Assembly (NCBI GenBank): GCA_015665415.1
Contig: JADFAE010000016.1
Coordinates: forward strand, 118,773-182,772
Direction of reading: 5' to 3'
From: Roseobacter sp.
GTDB taxonomy: Bacteria; Pseudomonadota; Alphaproteobacteria; Rhodobacterales; Rhodobacteraceae
Length of the DNA stretch: 64,000 bases
Part shown: positions 51,840 through 62,136 of the stretch, piece by piece
Numbering within the stretch: the stretch's first letter is position 1
How the letters are laid out: every line of letters starts with the position of its first letter
Position numbers and translations under genes: made by a program
The notes under the pieces: generated by a model
The model's database searches: none
What the model saw: the letters and a program-made list of their open reading frames with translations, nothing else
What the model was told of the DNA's origin: nothing

Positions 51840-52544
51840 TCAGAAAATCCGGTCCTGAAACCAGATCAGGGCCGGATAGGCACAGATCCAGATCCAGAAG
51901 AACCGGTTGAGACCAAAGAAGCAGGCGTTGGAAAAGTGAAACCCGGCCGCCGCAAACAGCGCCAGCTTCAGTGCGACGGGATGCAGCAGCGAAAGCGGAA
52001 AGACCAGCTCAAACAGCACGACGGCCCAGCCCATCACAAACAGAAACCGCGGGTGATCCGCCAGACCGCGCAACCCCTCGCTGACGGGATAGGCGGAAAA
52101 ACGAAAGACATCCCGCAGGGCCTCACCCCGCTGCCATTCCGGATTGATCACCTTGATCCAGCCCGACACAAAATAGGACAGCACCAACTGCACCGCCAAA
52201 TAGGACAGCGCCATCTCTTGCCAGAACGGCGTCGGGGCCAGATGCGCCAGGCTGAGGCAGGTGAGGATAAGCATGGTCATCTTGTCACTGCCGCCATTAT
52301 ACGGCCCCTGAAACCGCCAGAGCATGGCAAGGCTCAGCAGCCACAGCGCCCAGACGGTCCATGCCGCGGCAATCCCCAAGCCCAGCAACAGGCACAGACC
52401 CAATCGGGGGACAAACAGCAGCCGGTCCCCACGCGCCAGATGTTCCAATGACTGTTGGGCCAGAACAAAAGACAGCAACAGCTCCATCAGGCGCATGGCC
52501 TCAGCAGCAGTCAATCCCTGCTCCAGAAATGCCAGAACGCTCAC
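51840..52544 (-). CDS. HTTM-domain multi-pass membrane protein
   Basis: A 234-residue membrane protein; GTG 52544 is preferred because an AGGAGGCG site precedes it and its GTGA overlaps the stop of the upstream gene. Hydrophobic segments alternate with WRFQGPYNGGSDKMTML, PTPFWQEMALSY and LVLSYFVSGWIKVINPEWQ, features of the horizontally arranged HTTM proteins related to vitamin-K-dependent carboxylases. The glutamyl carboxylase residues cannot be judged, so function is open. Confidence 0.7.
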   Translation of the reverse strand: MSVLAFLEQGLTAAEAMRLMELLLSFVLAQQSLEHLARGDRLLFVPRLGLCLLLGLGIAAAWTVWALWLLSLAMLWRFQGPYNGGSDKMTMLILTCLSLAHLAPTPFWQEMALSYLAVQLVLSYFVSGWIKVINPEWQRGEALRDVFRFSAYPVSEGLRGLADHPRFLFVMGWAVVLFELVFPLSLLHPVALKLALFAAAGFHFSNACFFGLNRFFWIWICAYPALIWFQDRIF

Positions 52545-52993
52545 CTCGCCGCCTCCTGCAGAGCGCAAAGCGGCACAGGCGTGCTTTCATATTCAACCAG
52601 CTTGACGATCTGATCGCCCTCGCGCGACAAGAAAACCAGACGAAACTGCAACTGCTGCGGGCCCGGGGGCAGCAGCCGCGCCACACGAATGTTGATCTCA
52701 TCCAAACTGTGCTGGCTGGGCGCCTCAATCAGCCGCTCAGAGCAGCTGACCAGATACAATTGCTCATTCCAATCGGGGTTCCACAGCATGCGCCGCAGCA
52801 TTTGGCCAAAGCTGAGATGCCTGGGCCTAGGCCGATCCTCCTGCCAGCCCCCTGCCCCATCGGGGCCAATCAGCCGATACTCGATCCGCGGTGAGGGTGC
52901 CACGGTCTTGAAAAACCGCCAGGACGGGATCAGGGCAGGCAGCAACAATGAAAGCAGACGTAACAAATGCTCGGGTCTCCGGGGCCAATCCAC
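52541..52993 (-). CDS. Hypothetical protein co-transcribed with the HTTM gene
   Basis: A 150-residue protein from GTG 52993 with a hydrophobic N-terminal segment (LLRLLSLLLPALIPSWRFF) that could be a signal anchor. No family recognised. It overlaps the HTTM gene by 4 bp, so the two form an operon; homologues beside HTTM proteins are seen in marine bacteria. Confidence 0.55.
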   Translation of the reverse strand: MDWPRRPEHLLRLLSLLLPALIPSWRFFKTVAPSPRIEYRLIGPDGAGGWQEDRPRPRHLSFGQMLRRMLWNPDWNEQLYLVSCSERLIEAPSQHSLDEINIRVARLLPPGPQQLQFRLVFLSREGDQIVKLVEYESTPVPLCALQEAAR

Positions 52994-53236
52994 GCCATTC
53001 TAACCCCCGCCCCTTTAACGCTTCCTTTTGAACACTCCGAATCGTACCAGTTTCCCTAGCGGCTTCATTTGGCCAAAAATATCCCGGGGGGAGGCCAGCG
53101 GCCGGGGGGCAGAGCCCCCAATCCGGCTTTCCACAGCATGCCCCTTGTCAGAATCCCCAATCCCCTGTATGCGCACGGCTTCACGCGGGGTGACAGCCTT
53201 GGAGGCACCCTGCCCTAGATATATTGGAGAATTCAA

Positions 53237-53869
53237 ATGGCCAATGAGATTCCAGATCTCGTCGCCGAAGTACGTGCGGGGACAGGCAAGGGCGCCGCTC
53301 GCGCAGCACGTCGTGCTGGCTTCGTCCCTGGTGTTGTTTACGGTGGCGATGCTGACCCCGTTGCGATCCAGATCCCTTTCAACGTTCTGTTGAAAAAGCT
53401 GAAAGCCGGCAAGTTCAAATCCACCCTGTGGAATCTGCAGGTTGAAGGCCACGACGATGTGCGCGTGATCTGCCGCGACGTCCAGCGTGACGTTATCAAA
53501 GACCTGCCCACCCACCTGGACCTGATGCGCCTGCGTCGGACTTCGGAAATCAACCTGTTCATCCCGGTTGAATTCATCAACGAAGACACCTGCCCCGGCA
53601 TCAAAAAGGGCGGCATGCTGACCATCGTTCGCCCCGAAGTCGAACTGATCGTCACCGCCGGTGAGATCCCCGAGAAGATCACCGTTGATCTGGCAAAAGC
53701 TGCCATCGGCGATGTCATCACCATCTCGTCGATCGAACTGCCTTCCGGCGCACGTCCCACCATCGACCGTGACTTCGTTGTGGCGAACATCGCCGCTCCC
53801 GGTGGCATCTCTGCTGATGATGAAGACGAAGCCGCAGAAGAAGCCGGCGAAGTGGCCGCAGAAGAGTAA
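53237..53869 (+). CDS. rplY: 50S ribosomal protein L25/general stress protein Ctc
   Basis: A 210-residue protein of the long CTC form: 5S-rRNA-binding L25 domain (about 1-95) plus the TL5-type C-terminal domain (about 100-190), ending in an acidic tail ([17 protein letters not shown]). Starts at ATG 53237 behind a GGAGA site. A strong terminator follows at 53898, so pth has its own promoter. Confidence 0.96.
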   Translation: MANEIPDLVAEVRAGTGKGAARAARRAGFVPGVVYGGDADPVAIQIPFNVLLKKLKAGKFKSTLWNLQVEGHDDVRVICRDVQRDVIKDLPTHLDLMRLRRTSEINLFIPVEFINEDTCPGIKKGGMLTIVRPEVELIVTAGEIPEKITVDLAKAAIGDVITISSIELPSGARPTIDRDFVVANIAAPGGISADDEDEAAEEAGEVAAEE

Positions 53870-53897
53870 GATCACCTTTCTTCTTGGAAGTGTGATG

Positions 53898-53927
53898 AAA
53901 CGGGGTCCTTCGGGGCCCCGTTTTTTT
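53898..53927 (+). terminator. Rho-independent terminator of rplY
   Basis: AACGGGG...CCCCGTT stem with a TTCG-type tetraloop and seven T residues, 28 bp after the rplY stop. Confidence 0.92.
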
Positions 53928-54106
53928 GTCCCTGGTGACATTGCCCCAACCCGGTTCCCAGTCCTCGCCAGACCTGAGGTGCAAGCCAGACGTAAAACCC
54001 GCCCAAACACTGCGCAAATTGGGCAAAAAAAGGAACAATCTCTAAAGAAATTCTTACCAGCTGCAAACCTCTCGTTTGTCTTTTTGCTGCCAAACTCTAG
54101 CTCGCA

Positions 54107-54322
54107 ATGGGTACGGAGATGAGTGAGATGTTGAATCGCATAAGTAGATTGGACAGGGAAGAAGCCGCACTGCGCAGGAAACTGTTGTTCAGGATGTTGC
54201 GCGGCTTCAGTTTTGACAACCCGCGCTTTCGCAGTGAAACCATAAGCGATCCGATCCCGCGTCATTTGCTGGGTCGAGAAAGCGAATACCTCCCCCGTCA
54301 CCGCACATCCGCAGCCAATTGA
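54107..54322 (+). CDS. Small hypothetical protein
   Basis: A 71-residue frame (ATG 54107, or ATG 54119 inside it) between rplY and pth, charged and rich in Arg (DREEAALRRKLLFRMLRGFS). No family is recognised and codon pattern is neutral, so it is only a possible gene. Confidence 0.3.
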   Translation: MGTEMSEMLNRISRLDREEAALRRKLLFRMLRGFSFDNPRFRSETISDPIPRHLLGRESEYLPRHRTSAAN

Positions 54323-54535
54323 TTGCCCCCCTCACAACCGGACATTTGCGACCAGAGCAAGAGGGGCAGGTTCGAGGCTTGCGCCCGCTCTTTCAGATGT
54401 CATAGTCGGAGCCTGCCCGGGGTTGCTCCTACAGACCTCTGGATTTTATCCCGGAAACAGGCCATGTAGCATCCCAGACAGCCCACAGCCCTGCCTCTGG
54501 GGCCTTCGCACCAAAATGATGAGATGAGACAGGCC

Positions 54536-55264
54536 ATGAAACTCTTTGTTGGGCTCGGTAATCCCGGTGCCAAATATGCCCAGAACCGCCACAATATCGG
54601 CTTCATGGCCCTGGATGAGATCGCTGCGAGCCATGGGTTCTCGCCTTGGAAAAACAAATTTCAGGCGCAGATCTGCGAGGGCACATTGGGCGGGGTCAAA
54701 GTGCTGTTGCTGAAGCCGCAGACCTTCATGAACCTCTCAGGTCAGGCGGTTGGTGAGGCCATGCGGTTTTACAAGCTGACCAGTGCGGATGTCACCGTGC
54801 TGCACGACGAATTGGATCTGGCTCCGGGCAAATGTCGGGTCAAACAGGGCGGCGGCCATGCGGGCCACAACGGGCTGCGGTCGCTGCATTCTCACATCGG
54901 TGCTGATTACGCGCGGGTGCGCCTTGGCATTGGTCACCCCGGCCACAAAGACGCGGTCGCGGGATATGTGCTGCGCGATTTCCCCAAGGCAGACGCCGAT
55001 TGGCTGGATGATCTGATGCGCGGCATCGCCGATGGGGCAACCGCCCTGGCCGCAGGTGATGGCGGTAAGTTCATGAATGCGGTCTCGCTGCGCACCGCCC
55101 CGCCCCGCAGTTCAGGTGGAATGAAGTCGCCGGGGCAAAAGAAAACACCCAGCGCAGAACAAGCCAAGCCAGCACAGCCCGCCTCACAACCAGAGAATGT
55201 TGTTCATGCGCCTGAAACCGACACCCGCTCGGCATTGCAAAAGCTTGCGGACAGGTTCAAGTAA
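54536..55264 (+). CDS. pth: Peptidyl-tRNA hydrolase
   Basis: A 242-residue protein from ATG 54536. The GLGNPG opening, the catalytic His19 in [32 protein letters not shown] and [12 protein letters not shown] are complete. It frees peptidyl-tRNA from stalled translation. The last ~45 residues ([20 protein letters not shown]) form an extra disordered tail compared with the ~195-residue E. coli enzyme, common in this clade. Confidence 0.96.
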   Translation: MKLFVGLGNPGAKYAQNRHNIGFMALDEIAASHGFSPWKNKFQAQICEGTLGGVKVLLLKPQTFMNLSGQAVGEAMRFYKLTSADVTVLHDELDLAPGKCRVKQGGGHAGHNGLRSLHSHIGADYARVRLGIGHPGHKDAVAGYVLRDFPKADADWLDDLMRGIADGATALAAGDGGKFMNAVSLRTAPPRSSGGMKSPGQKKTPSAEQAKPAQPASQPENVVHAPETDTRSALQKLADRFK

Positions 55265-55342
55265 ACCAAAGTTTCCGTTGCGTACCTCTTTGAGACCTCG
55301 CCTTCCTCGGTTTATGGCTAGGAAAACGAAAGGGAACTGGTG

Positions 55343-56506
55343 ATGCGCAAGATACTGAAATGGCTGCTGCGCGGCCTGGCGGTCGTGGCAATTTTTCTTG
55401 CCCTTGCGGCAATCTGGAAGCGAGAAGAGATCCAGCGGCTGATGGCGGTGAACTCTCTGTTTTCAGAGGACAAGATCGTCAACAATTTCTCCAATATGGA
55501 TGCCGCCTTTCTCACCACCAAGGTCGCGCGCGGTGCCGCTCCGGTCAGCCCCTTGCCAAAGGGAGAAGACATGGCGCTACCCGCCGGTCTTGACGACTGG
55601 ATCATCAGCCGCAACGTCACCTCGCTATTGGTGCTGAAATCCAGCGAGATCCGCCACGAGAGCTACTATTTGGGCACCAGCCCCGAAGACAACCGCATTT
55701 CCTGGTCGGTGGCCAAAAGCTACCTCTCGGCCCTGTTTGGTGTGCTGCTCCACGAGGGCGCGATTGCCTCGCTTGATGATCCGGTGACCAAATATGCCCC
55801 GGCGCTGAAAGGCGGCGCCTATGAGGGCGCCAGCATTCGAAATGTCCTGAATATGACCAGCGGCGTCACATTTGACGAAGATTATCACGACTATGATTCA
55901 GACATAAATCGGATGGGCCGCGAACTCGCTTTGGGTGGCACCCTGGATCAATTCACCGCTGATCTGAAAGACAGTTTCGCCACCCCTGGTGAAATCTGGC
56001 AATATGTCTCGATCGACACCCATGTCATCAGCATGGTGATCCGCGGGGCCACAGGGCAAAGCATTCCCAACCTGCTGCAAGACAGGATCATAGCACCACT
56101 GGGGCTGGAGCAGGATCTCTACTATGTCACCGACGGCGAGGGCGTTGCCTTTGTCCTGGGCGGGCTCAACATCACCACCCGAGACTATGGCCGCTTTGGG
56201 CTGATGATCGAACAAGACGGGTACTACAATGGCACTCAGGTGGTGCCCGCCAACTGGATCGCCGCCTCGACGCGGGCCTCCGCCCCAACCAAACCCGACA
56301 AACGCGCCTATGGCTATCAATGGTGGATCCCGTCAGACGGCACCCCAGGTGAGTTTTTTGCGCATGGGGTCTATGGGCAATATATCTATATCGATCAAAC
56401 CCGGGACCTGGTGATTGTCAGCACTGCGGCGGATCGCAAGTTTCGAGACAAAGGCATAGGCCAACTCAATATCGAAATGTTCAGACAGTTGGCCAAAAAC
56501 CTGTAG
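55343..56506 (+). CDS. Serine hydrolase of the beta-lactamase family (6-aminohexanoate-dimer-hydrolase-like)
   Basis: A 387-residue protein from ATG 55343 (AGGGAA site). An N-terminal membrane anchor (LLRGLAVVAIFLALAAIW) precedes a class C beta-lactamase/esterase fold with the nucleophile motif Ser-x-x-Lys in ISWSVAKSYLSALFG (about 130), a YVSID stretch in the place of the Tyr motif, and the C-terminal GYQWWIPSDG and HGVYGQYIYID. Many such enzymes act on esters, amides or D-amino-acid peptides; substrate unknown. Confidence 0.8.
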   Translation: MRKILKWLLRGLAVVAIFLALAAIWKREEIQRLMAVNSLFSEDKIVNNFSNMDAAFLTTKVARGAAPVSPLPKGEDMALPAGLDDWIISRNVTSLLVLKSSEIRHESYYLGTSPEDNRISWSVAKSYLSALFGVLLHEGAIASLDDPVTKYAPALKGGAYEGASIRNVLNMTSGVTFDEDYHDYDSDINRMGRELALGGTLDQFTADLKDSFATPGEIWQYVSIDTHVISMVIRGATGQSIPNLLQDRIIAPLGLEQDLYYVTDGEGVAFVLGGLNITTRDYGRFGLMIEQDGYYNGTQVVPANWIAASTRASAPTKPDKRAYGYQWWIPSDGTPGEFFAHGVYGQYIYIDQTRDLVIVSTAADRKFRDKGIGQLNIEMFRQLAKNL

Positions 56507-56516
56507 TCTGTTCCTT

Positions 56517-56906
56517 ATGGAGCAAGACAAGAGTATCAATGTACTGGGCGGGCCGCTTGCGGCCTGCTCGCAGGATCCGGTGACCGGTTTTTTCCGGGAC
56601 GGGCATTGCAACACCTGCGCCGAAGATCAGGGCAGCCATACAGTCTGCGCCGTGATGACGGCCGAATTTCTCGCCTATTCCAAATATGTCGGCAACGATC
56701 TCTCCACCCCACGCCCTGAATTCCATTTCGCAGGATTGAAACCCGGCGACCAATGGTGCCTCTGTGCTGGCCGGTTTTTACAAGCCTCCGAAGAAGGATG
56801 CGCACCAGGTGTCCACCTGGAGGCAACCCATTATCGCGCCCTGGAGATCGTCCCCTTGGCTTTGCTACAGCGCGCCGAGGTTGAGAGTGGGCCGCAAAGC
56901 GACTAG
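56517..56906 (+). CDS. DUF2237 family protein
   Basis: A 129-residue protein with the cysteine-rich pattern CSQDPVTGFFRDGHCNTCAED, the DQGSHTVCAVMT stretch and GDQWCLCAGRF of DUF2237. These small cytosolic proteins are widespread in bacteria, role unknown. Starts 10 bp after the hydrolase stop, probably one operon. Confidence 0.85.
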   Translation: MEQDKSINVLGGPLAACSQDPVTGFFRDGHCNTCAEDQGSHTVCAVMTAEFLAYSKYVGNDLSTPRPEFHFAGLKPGDQWCLCAGRFLQASEEGCAPGVHLEATHYRALEIVPLALLQRAEVESGPQSD

Positions 56907-56935
56907 GGACAGCTCCAACCCTTCTCAGGGGGCTC

Positions 56936-56968
56936 AAAAATAGGGGCGCAGCCTATTGGACTGCGCCC
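56936..56968 (-). terminator. Terminator downstream of trpB
   Basis: GGGCGCAG/CTGCGCCC 8-bp perfect stem, followed on the minus strand by TATTTTTG. It lies 40 bp after the trpB stop, after a weaker CCCC-AAGC-GGGGTTTTG hairpin at 56991-57006. Confidence 0.75.
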
Positions 56969-57007
56969 TCAGAGATCGGGATCAAAATACAAAACCCCGC
57001 TTGGGGC

Positions 57008-58267
57008 TCAGTCTTCGAAACTGCGGCCTTCCTCGGTGTCGGACATGTCAAAGCCCAGATGTTTGGCCACGGTAAAGACATCCTTGTCGCCGCGCCCACA
57101 CATATTCATCACGATGATATGGTCCTTAGGCAGCTCCGGCGCGATCTTCAACACATGGGCCAGCGCGTGGCTGGGCTCCAGCGCCGGGATGATGCCTTCC
57201 ATTGCACAGGACAGCTGAAACGCCTCCAGCGCTTCCTTGTCGGTGATAGAGACATATTCGGCGCGCTTGGTCTCGTGCAGCCAGGAATGTTCCGGACCGA
57301 TACCAGGATAGTCGAGCCCTGCCGAGATCGAGAACCCTTCCTGGATCTGGCCGTCTTCGTCCTGCAGCAGATAGGTGCGGTTGCCATGCAGCACGCCGGG
57401 GCGCCCGCCCTTCAGCGAAGCGCAATGCTGCATACGGTTATCAACGCCCTTGCCACCGGCCTCAACACCGATGATGCGAACGGATTTATCATCCAGGAAA
57501 GGATGGAACAGGCCAATGGCATTGGAGCCCCCGCCGATGGCCGCAATCACGGTATCCGGCAGGCGCCCTTCGCCCTCTTGCTCCGCCAGCTGCCAGCGCA
57601 CTTCCTTGCCGATGATCGATTGGAAATCGCGCACCAGCGCCGGATAGGGATGTGGGCCCGCCGCAGTGCCGATGCAATAGAACGTGTCGTTGACGTTGGT
57701 CACCCAGTCGCGCAGCGCGTCATTCATCGCGTCCTTGAGAGTGCCACGACCAGAGGTGACGGGGATGACTTCAGCGCCCAACAGACGCATGCGGAACACA
57801 TTGGGGGCCTGACGTTTGACATCATGCGCGCCCATGTAGACCACACATTTGAGGCCGAATTTGGCACAGACTGTTGCGGTTGCAACTCCGTGCTGACCGG
57901 CACCGGTTTCGGCGATGATGCGTTTCTTGCCCATGCGCCGCGCCAGCAGGATCTGCCCCAACACGTTGTTCACCTTATGCGCGCCAGTGTGGTTCAGCTC
58001 ATCGCGCTTCATGTAGATCTTGGCACCACCCAGATGCGCGCTCAGACGCTCGGCATGGTACAGCGGGCTGGGACGACCAACATAGTGCTTCCACAGGTCA
58101 TCCATCTCTGCCCAGAATGCCGGATCATCCTTGGCCTTGTTGTATTCCTCTTCCAGGCTCAGAATCAGCGGCATCAGAGTTTCGGAGACAAAACGCCCCC
58201 CAAAGATGCCAAATCGTCCCTGTTCGTCGGGCCCGTTCATGAAGCTGTTGAAAAGATCGTCGGCCAT
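57008..58267 (-). CDS. trpB: Tryptophan synthase beta subunit
   Basis: A 419-residue PLP enzyme from ATG 58267 (GGGAAGAA site). The Lys98 PLP lysine is in NHTGAHKVN, with [22 protein letters not shown] and the phosphate loop GGGSNAIG. It makes tryptophan from indole and serine with TrpA. A hairpin at 58387 separates it from trpF. Confidence 0.97.
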   Translation of the reverse strand: MADDLFNSFMNGPDEQGRFGIFGGRFVSETLMPLILSLEEEYNKAKDDPAFWAEMDDLWKHYVGRPSPLYHAERLSAHLGGAKIYMKRDELNHTGAHKVNNVLGQILLARRMGKKRIIAETGAGQHGVATATVCAKFGLKCVVYMGAHDVKRQAPNVFRMRLLGAEVIPVTSGRGTLKDAMNDALRDWVTNVNDTFYCIGTAAGPHPYPALVRDFQSIIGKEVRWQLAEQEGEGRLPDTVIAAIGGGSNAIGLFHPFLDDKSVRIIGVEAGGKGVDNRMQHCASLKGGRPGVLHGNRTYLLQDEDGQIQEGFSISAGLDYPGIGPEHSWLHETKRAEYVSITDKEALEAFQLSCAMEGIIPALEPSHALAHVLKIAPELPKDHIIVMNMCGRGDKDVFTVAKHLGFDMSDTEEGRSFED

Positions 58268-58386
58268 GGTTCTTCCCTTTGTCGCAAGCTTGATATGACT
58301 AGCCTGCAAGAGGCCGCTGGTAAAGAGAGGCCGCTGAGGTTTCGCTCGACGTCACGAGATTCCTGAACGTTCCTCCGCAAAGGCAA

Positions 58387-58409
58387 AGACCGGCGCATAG
58401 GGCCGGTCT
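58387..58409 (-). terminator. Hairpin between trpF and trpB
   Basis: AGACCGGC/GCCGGTCT, 8-bp perfect arms with a 7-nt loop, in the 173-bp gap between the trpF stop and the trpB start. The T-run is weak, so it may reduce rather than block trpB transcription. Confidence 0.5.
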
Positions 58410-58440
58410 CATTTAATACTGCTTCTATCAAGCTCGCCCC

Positions 58441-59094
58441 TTACCGGGCCGGTGCCATTGCCGCAGCTGCAAACTTGGCGATCAGTGCGGCGTCCTTCTG
58501 CCCCGGCGCGCTTTCGACCCCTGACGAAACATCCACCTGACGGGCCCCCGTCATCCGGATTGCTTCCGTCACATTTTCAGGGGTCAGCCCACCGGCCAGC
58601 ATCCAGGGGCGCTGCCAGTATTTGCGCCCCGCCAGTAGCCGCCAGTCAAAGGCCAGCCCGTTCCCCCCCGGCAGAACGGCATCCTTTGGCGGCTTGGCAT
58701 CGATCAGCAGCTGATCCGCCACTTCGGAATAGAGATCGATTTGCGGCAGGTCCGCCGCATCTGCGACGCCGATGGCCTTCATCACTGGCAACCCGTAACG
58801 CGCTTTGACCTCTGCCACCCGCGCCGGGCTTTCAGATCCGTGCAGCTGCAACATATCCAGCGGCACAGCCTCTGTGATCGCATCCAGAGTGGCGTCATCG
58901 GCATTGACCGTCAGCGCCACCTTGCACAGACCCACAGGCACCTCCAGCGCCAGGGCGGTGGCCTGCTGAATGGAAATATTGCGAGGAGATTTGGCAAAAA
59001 AGACAAACCCCACATAGGCCGCCCCCGCCGTGGCTGCGGCAGCCACATCCTGCAGGCTGCGTAATCCGCAGATCTTTGCTCTGATGGCACTCAT
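58441..59094 (-). CDS. trpF: Phosphoribosylanthranilate isomerase
   Basis: A 217-residue TIM-barrel enzyme: general-base Cys8 in KICGLRS, catalytic Asp in [19 protein letters not shown] and the C-terminal [14 protein letters not shown]. It catalyses the Amadori step of tryptophan synthesis. It starts 8 bp after lapA. Confidence 0.95.
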   Translation of the reverse strand: MSAIRAKICGLRSLQDVAAAATAGAAYVGFVFFAKSPRNISIQQATALALEVPVGLCKVALTVNADDATLDAITEAVPLDMLQLHGSESPARVAEVKARYGLPVMKAIGVADAADLPQIDLYSEVADQLLIDAKPPKDAVLPGGNGLAFDWRLLAGRKYWQRPWMLAGGLTPENVTEAIRMTGARQVDVSSGVESAPGQKDAALIAKFAAAAMAPAR

Positions 59095-59102
59095 GGCAGG
59101 GC

Positions 59103-59453
59103 TCAGCTGGTTTCTTCAAGCAGGGCCAGAACTTCGTCTTTGCCCTCATTTTTTTGCTGCTTCAGCTTCTGCACTTCCCGCGCCAGCTTTTTCACTTCGC
59201 GGCTCTGGGTGCCGGCAGCGCGGCGCAGCTTGTGCTCCCGCAGCCATTCCCAAATAAAGCCGACAACCAACCCGGCACCCAGCCCACCCAGCACCACAAC
59301 AAAGAGCGGCAGCGAGATCGAGGGGTTCACGCCGACCAGCTCAGCAAAGGCAGAAGGCAGCAGTTTCAGATCAACAAAGGCGCGGTTTGCCAGGCAAACC
59401 GAAACCAGCACAATTCCCAGAGATCCCAGGATGGCGTAGCGAATGTAGCGCAT
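59103..59453 (-). CDS. LapA domain-containing membrane protein
   Basis: A 116-residue protein with two TM segments (about 6-24 and 48-68) and a C-terminal coiled coil ([20 protein letters not shown]), the LapA/YciS outline. Such proteins in enterobacteria help regulate lipopolysaccharide assembly; in Rhodobacteraceae the gene is regularly between ihfB and trpF. Its ATG follows the ihfB TAA immediately. Confidence 0.8.
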   Translation of the reverse strand: MRYIRYAILGSLGIVLVSVCLANRAFVDLKLLPSAFAELVGVNPSISLPLFVVVLGGLGAGLVVGFIWEWLREHKLRRAAGTQSREVKKLAREVQKLKQQKNEGKDEVLALLEETS

Positions 59454-59738
59454 TTAGGCCTTTCCGTTCAGGCGGTCCCTCAAGAGCTTACCGGTCTTGA
59501 AGAACGGAACATGTTTTTCTTCAACGTGGACCGTTTCTCCGGTGCGAGGGTTGCGGCCAACCCGCGAGTCTCGCTGCTTGACCGAAAAGGCGCCAAAACC
59601 GCGCAATTCCACCCGATCTCCCCGGGACATGGCATCGGTCACTTCCTCGAATACCGTGTTCACGATCCTCTCCACATCCCGCTGATACAGGTGTGGGTTT
59701 TCATCTGCAATCTTCTGAATGAGCTCAGAACGGATCAT
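59454..59738 (-). CDS. ihfB: Integration host factor beta subunit
   Basis: A 94-residue HU/IHF-family protein; [20 protein letters not shown] and [18 protein letters not shown] are the DNA-wrapping arm signature. IHF-beta pairs with IHF-alpha to bend DNA and also aids tyrosine recombinases like those of the islands in this window. Confidence 0.95.
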   Translation of the reverse strand: MIRSELIQKIADENPHLYQRDVERIVNTVFEEVTDAMSRGDRVELRGFGAFSVKQRDSRVGRNPRTGETVHVEEKHVPFFKTGKLLRDRLNGKA

Positions 59739-60001
59739 GTTCTCTTTCCTCCCAGGGCGCGACTATGTTTTTTCGTGTTATTTCCAGAGTATAGGTCTTT
59801 TCCGTTGATGTGGGAGAGAATTGTCGCAGTCGCCGAGCAGAAAATTGCGCCAGAACCGGCGAAACCCCGCCCGTTTGCCTCTGCTCAGGCCCAATTTCCT
59901 GCGGCTCCCTGTGCCGCGGCGTCATTCGCATTACGAACGCATTGGGGCCAAGCTCTTGATTCGGCACCCTCAGGCCCCCTTTTGAGCGCAGGACCTGCAA
60001 C

Positions 60002-60036
60002 AAAAAACGCCCCGCAGAGTAGCTCTGCGGGGCGTT
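60002..60036 (-). terminator. Rho-independent terminator of rpsA
   Basis: AACGCCCCGCAGAG/CTCTGCGGGGCGTT (14-bp perfect stem) with a 3-nt loop and six T on the minus strand, 23 bp after the rpsA stop. The remaining 59739-60001 holds no clear gene; the ihfB promoter should lie there. Confidence 0.95.
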
Positions 60037-60058
60037 CAAATTTCGATACGACGAAGAT

Positions 60059-61735
60059 TTAGTCGTTGTTCAGAGCTGCGCCCAGGATGTCGCCCAGCGA
60101 TGCGCCGGAATCCGAGGAACCATACTGCTCAACAGCTTCTTTTTCTTCAGCGATCTCGCGCGCTTTGATCGACAGACCCAGACGACGGGTTTTGCTGTCG
60201 ACATTGGTGACGCGAACGTCGACCTTGTCGCCAACATTGAAGCGCTCAGGACGCTGCTCAGCGCGGTCACGCGACAGGTCGGAGCGACGGATGAAGCTCT
60301 TCATGCCTTCGTATTCGACCTCGATGCCGCCTTCTTCGATGGCAGTGACGTTCACGGTGACAATGGAGCCACGCTTCACGCCGCCAACGGCTTCTGCGAA
60401 CTTGTCGCCGCCCAGGGCTTTGATCGACAGGGAGATACGCTCTTTTTCAACATCCACTTCGGAGACAACGGCCGAAACCATGTCGCCTTTGCGGTAGTTC
60501 TGGATCGCATCTTCGCCGCGCTCGTCCCAGGACAGGTCGGACAGGTGAACCATGCCGTCGATGTCGCCTTCGAGGCCGATGAACAGACCGAATTCGGTGA
60601 TGTTCTTGACTTCGCCTTCGACTTCGGTGCCCTCGGGGTTGCTCTCCGAGAAGACATCCCATGGGTTGCGCTGTGTCTGCTTGAGACCCAGGGAAACGCG
60701 GCGCTTGGAGCCGTCGATTTCCAGAACCATGACGTCGACTTCCTGCGAAGTGGAGACGATCTTGCCGGGGTGCACGTTCTTCTTGGTCCAGGACATTTCG
60801 GACACGTGGACCAGACCTTCAACACCGGGCTCCAGCTCAACAAATGCACCGTAATCGGTGATGTTGGTCACGCGGCCTTTGTGGACCGAGGAAAGCGGGT
60901 ACTTGGCGCCAACCAGATCCCATGGATCTTCCTGCAGCTGCTTCATGCCGAGGGAGATACGGTGGGTCTCTTTGTTGATCTTGATGACCTGAACCTTGAC
61001 GGTTTCGCCGATCGCCAGGATCTCGGAGGGGTGGTTCACACGACGCCATGCCATGTCGGTGACGTGCAGCAGGCCGTCTACGCCGCCCAGATCAACGAAT
61101 GCACCGTATTCGGTGATGTTCTTGACCACACCGTCAACGGAATCACCTTCGGAGAGCTTGCCGATGACTTCGGCGCGCTGCTCGGCGCGGGACTCTTCGA
61201 GGATCGCACGACGCGATACAACGATGTTGCCACGACGACGGTCCATTTTCAGGATCTGGAAGGGCTGCTTCAGACCCATCAGCGGGCCGGCGTCACGCAC
61301 GGGGCGGACGTCAACTTGGCTGCCGGGCAGGAAGGCAACTGCGCCACCCAGGTCGACGGTAAAGCCACCTTTGACACGACCAAAGATCGCGCCTTCGACG
61401 CGTTCGTCGTCGGCATAGGCTTTTTCCAGACGGTCCCATGCTTCTTCGCGGCGTGCCATCTCGCGGGAGATAACAGCTTCGCCACGGGCATTCTCAGCGG
61501 AACGCAGGTAGACTTCTACCTCATCACCCACTGCGATTTCGGGAGCTTCGCCAGGGTTTGCGAATTCTTTGAGGTCGACGCGGCCTTCCATCTTGTAGCC
61601 TACGTCGATCAGGGCCTGGCCCGCTTCAATCGCGATAACCTTGCCTTTGACAACGGAACCCTCATCAGGGGTGTCCATTTCGAAGCTTTCATTCAGGAGG
61701 GCTTCGAAATCCTCCATCGATACGTTTTGAGCCAT
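60059..61735 (-). CDS. rpsA: 30S ribosomal protein S1
   Basis: A 558-residue protein with six S1 RNA-binding repeats (for example VDGVVKNITEYGAFVDLGGVDG and HKGRVTNITDYGAFVELEPG), acidic N-terminus and normal length. It recruits mRNA to the ribosome. The usual upstream cmk gene is not within this window next to rpsA; a one-TM unknown protein is there instead. Confidence 0.98.
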   Translation of the reverse strand: MAQNVSMEDFEALLNESFEMDTPDEGSVVKGKVIAIEAGQALIDVGYKMEGRVDLKEFANPGEAPEIAVGDEVEVYLRSAENARGEAVISREMARREEAWDRLEKAYADDERVEGAIFGRVKGGFTVDLGGAVAFLPGSQVDVRPVRDAGPLMGLKQPFQILKMDRRRGNIVVSRRAILEESRAEQRAEVIGKLSEGDSVDGVVKNITEYGAFVDLGGVDGLLHVTDMAWRRVNHPSEILAIGETVKVQVIKINKETHRISLGMKQLQEDPWDLVGAKYPLSSVHKGRVTNITDYGAFVELEPGVEGLVHVSEMSWTKKNVHPGKIVSTSQEVDVMVLEIDGSKRRVSLGLKQTQRNPWDVFSESNPEGTEVEGEVKNITEFGLFIGLEGDIDGMVHLSDLSWDERGEDAIQNYRKGDMVSAVVSEVDVEKERISLSIKALGGDKFAEAVGGVKRGSIVTVNVTAIEEGGIEVEYEGMKSFIRRSDLSRDRAEQRPERFNVGDKVDVRVTNVDSKTRRLGLSIKAREIAEEKEAVEQYGSSDSGASLGDILGAALNND

Positions 61736-62136
61736 GAGGTCTCAGGTTTCCTTTACAAAGTTTTCTGGCCGCGCGGTTGTCTCCGCCGGTCTTGGGGTTT
61801 GGTCGTACAAAGCGTAGCCCGAGCGCATCTGGAGCAAACAAACACAAAGGGCCGGAGGTTGCCCCGACCCTGCTCAGATTGTCATTCGTGCGTTAGCCGC
61901 CTCTATACAGACAGCGCGTTTGATAAGCGGATTCCCTGCTCAGCGCAAGGGAAACCAACGTGACAGGCAAGTATCGGCCCTATTTTTCTTGTCTTGAGAG
62001 AGAAACCCCTGCCCTCGGGCTCGCGGCAAAAACTCACCACAGATCCAAACTCCCTCCTCAACACATGCAACAAGGTGTAACCTCGGGTTGCATTTTCCAT
62101 TCAGACCATCTCATTTTTCACAGCCAAGGACAGCTC
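61736..62136. other. rpsA upstream region
   Basis: A 401-bp gap with no gene seen. It holds the divergent promoters of rpsA and the unknown gene at 62137; I see no IS or repeat here. Confidence 0.4.
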
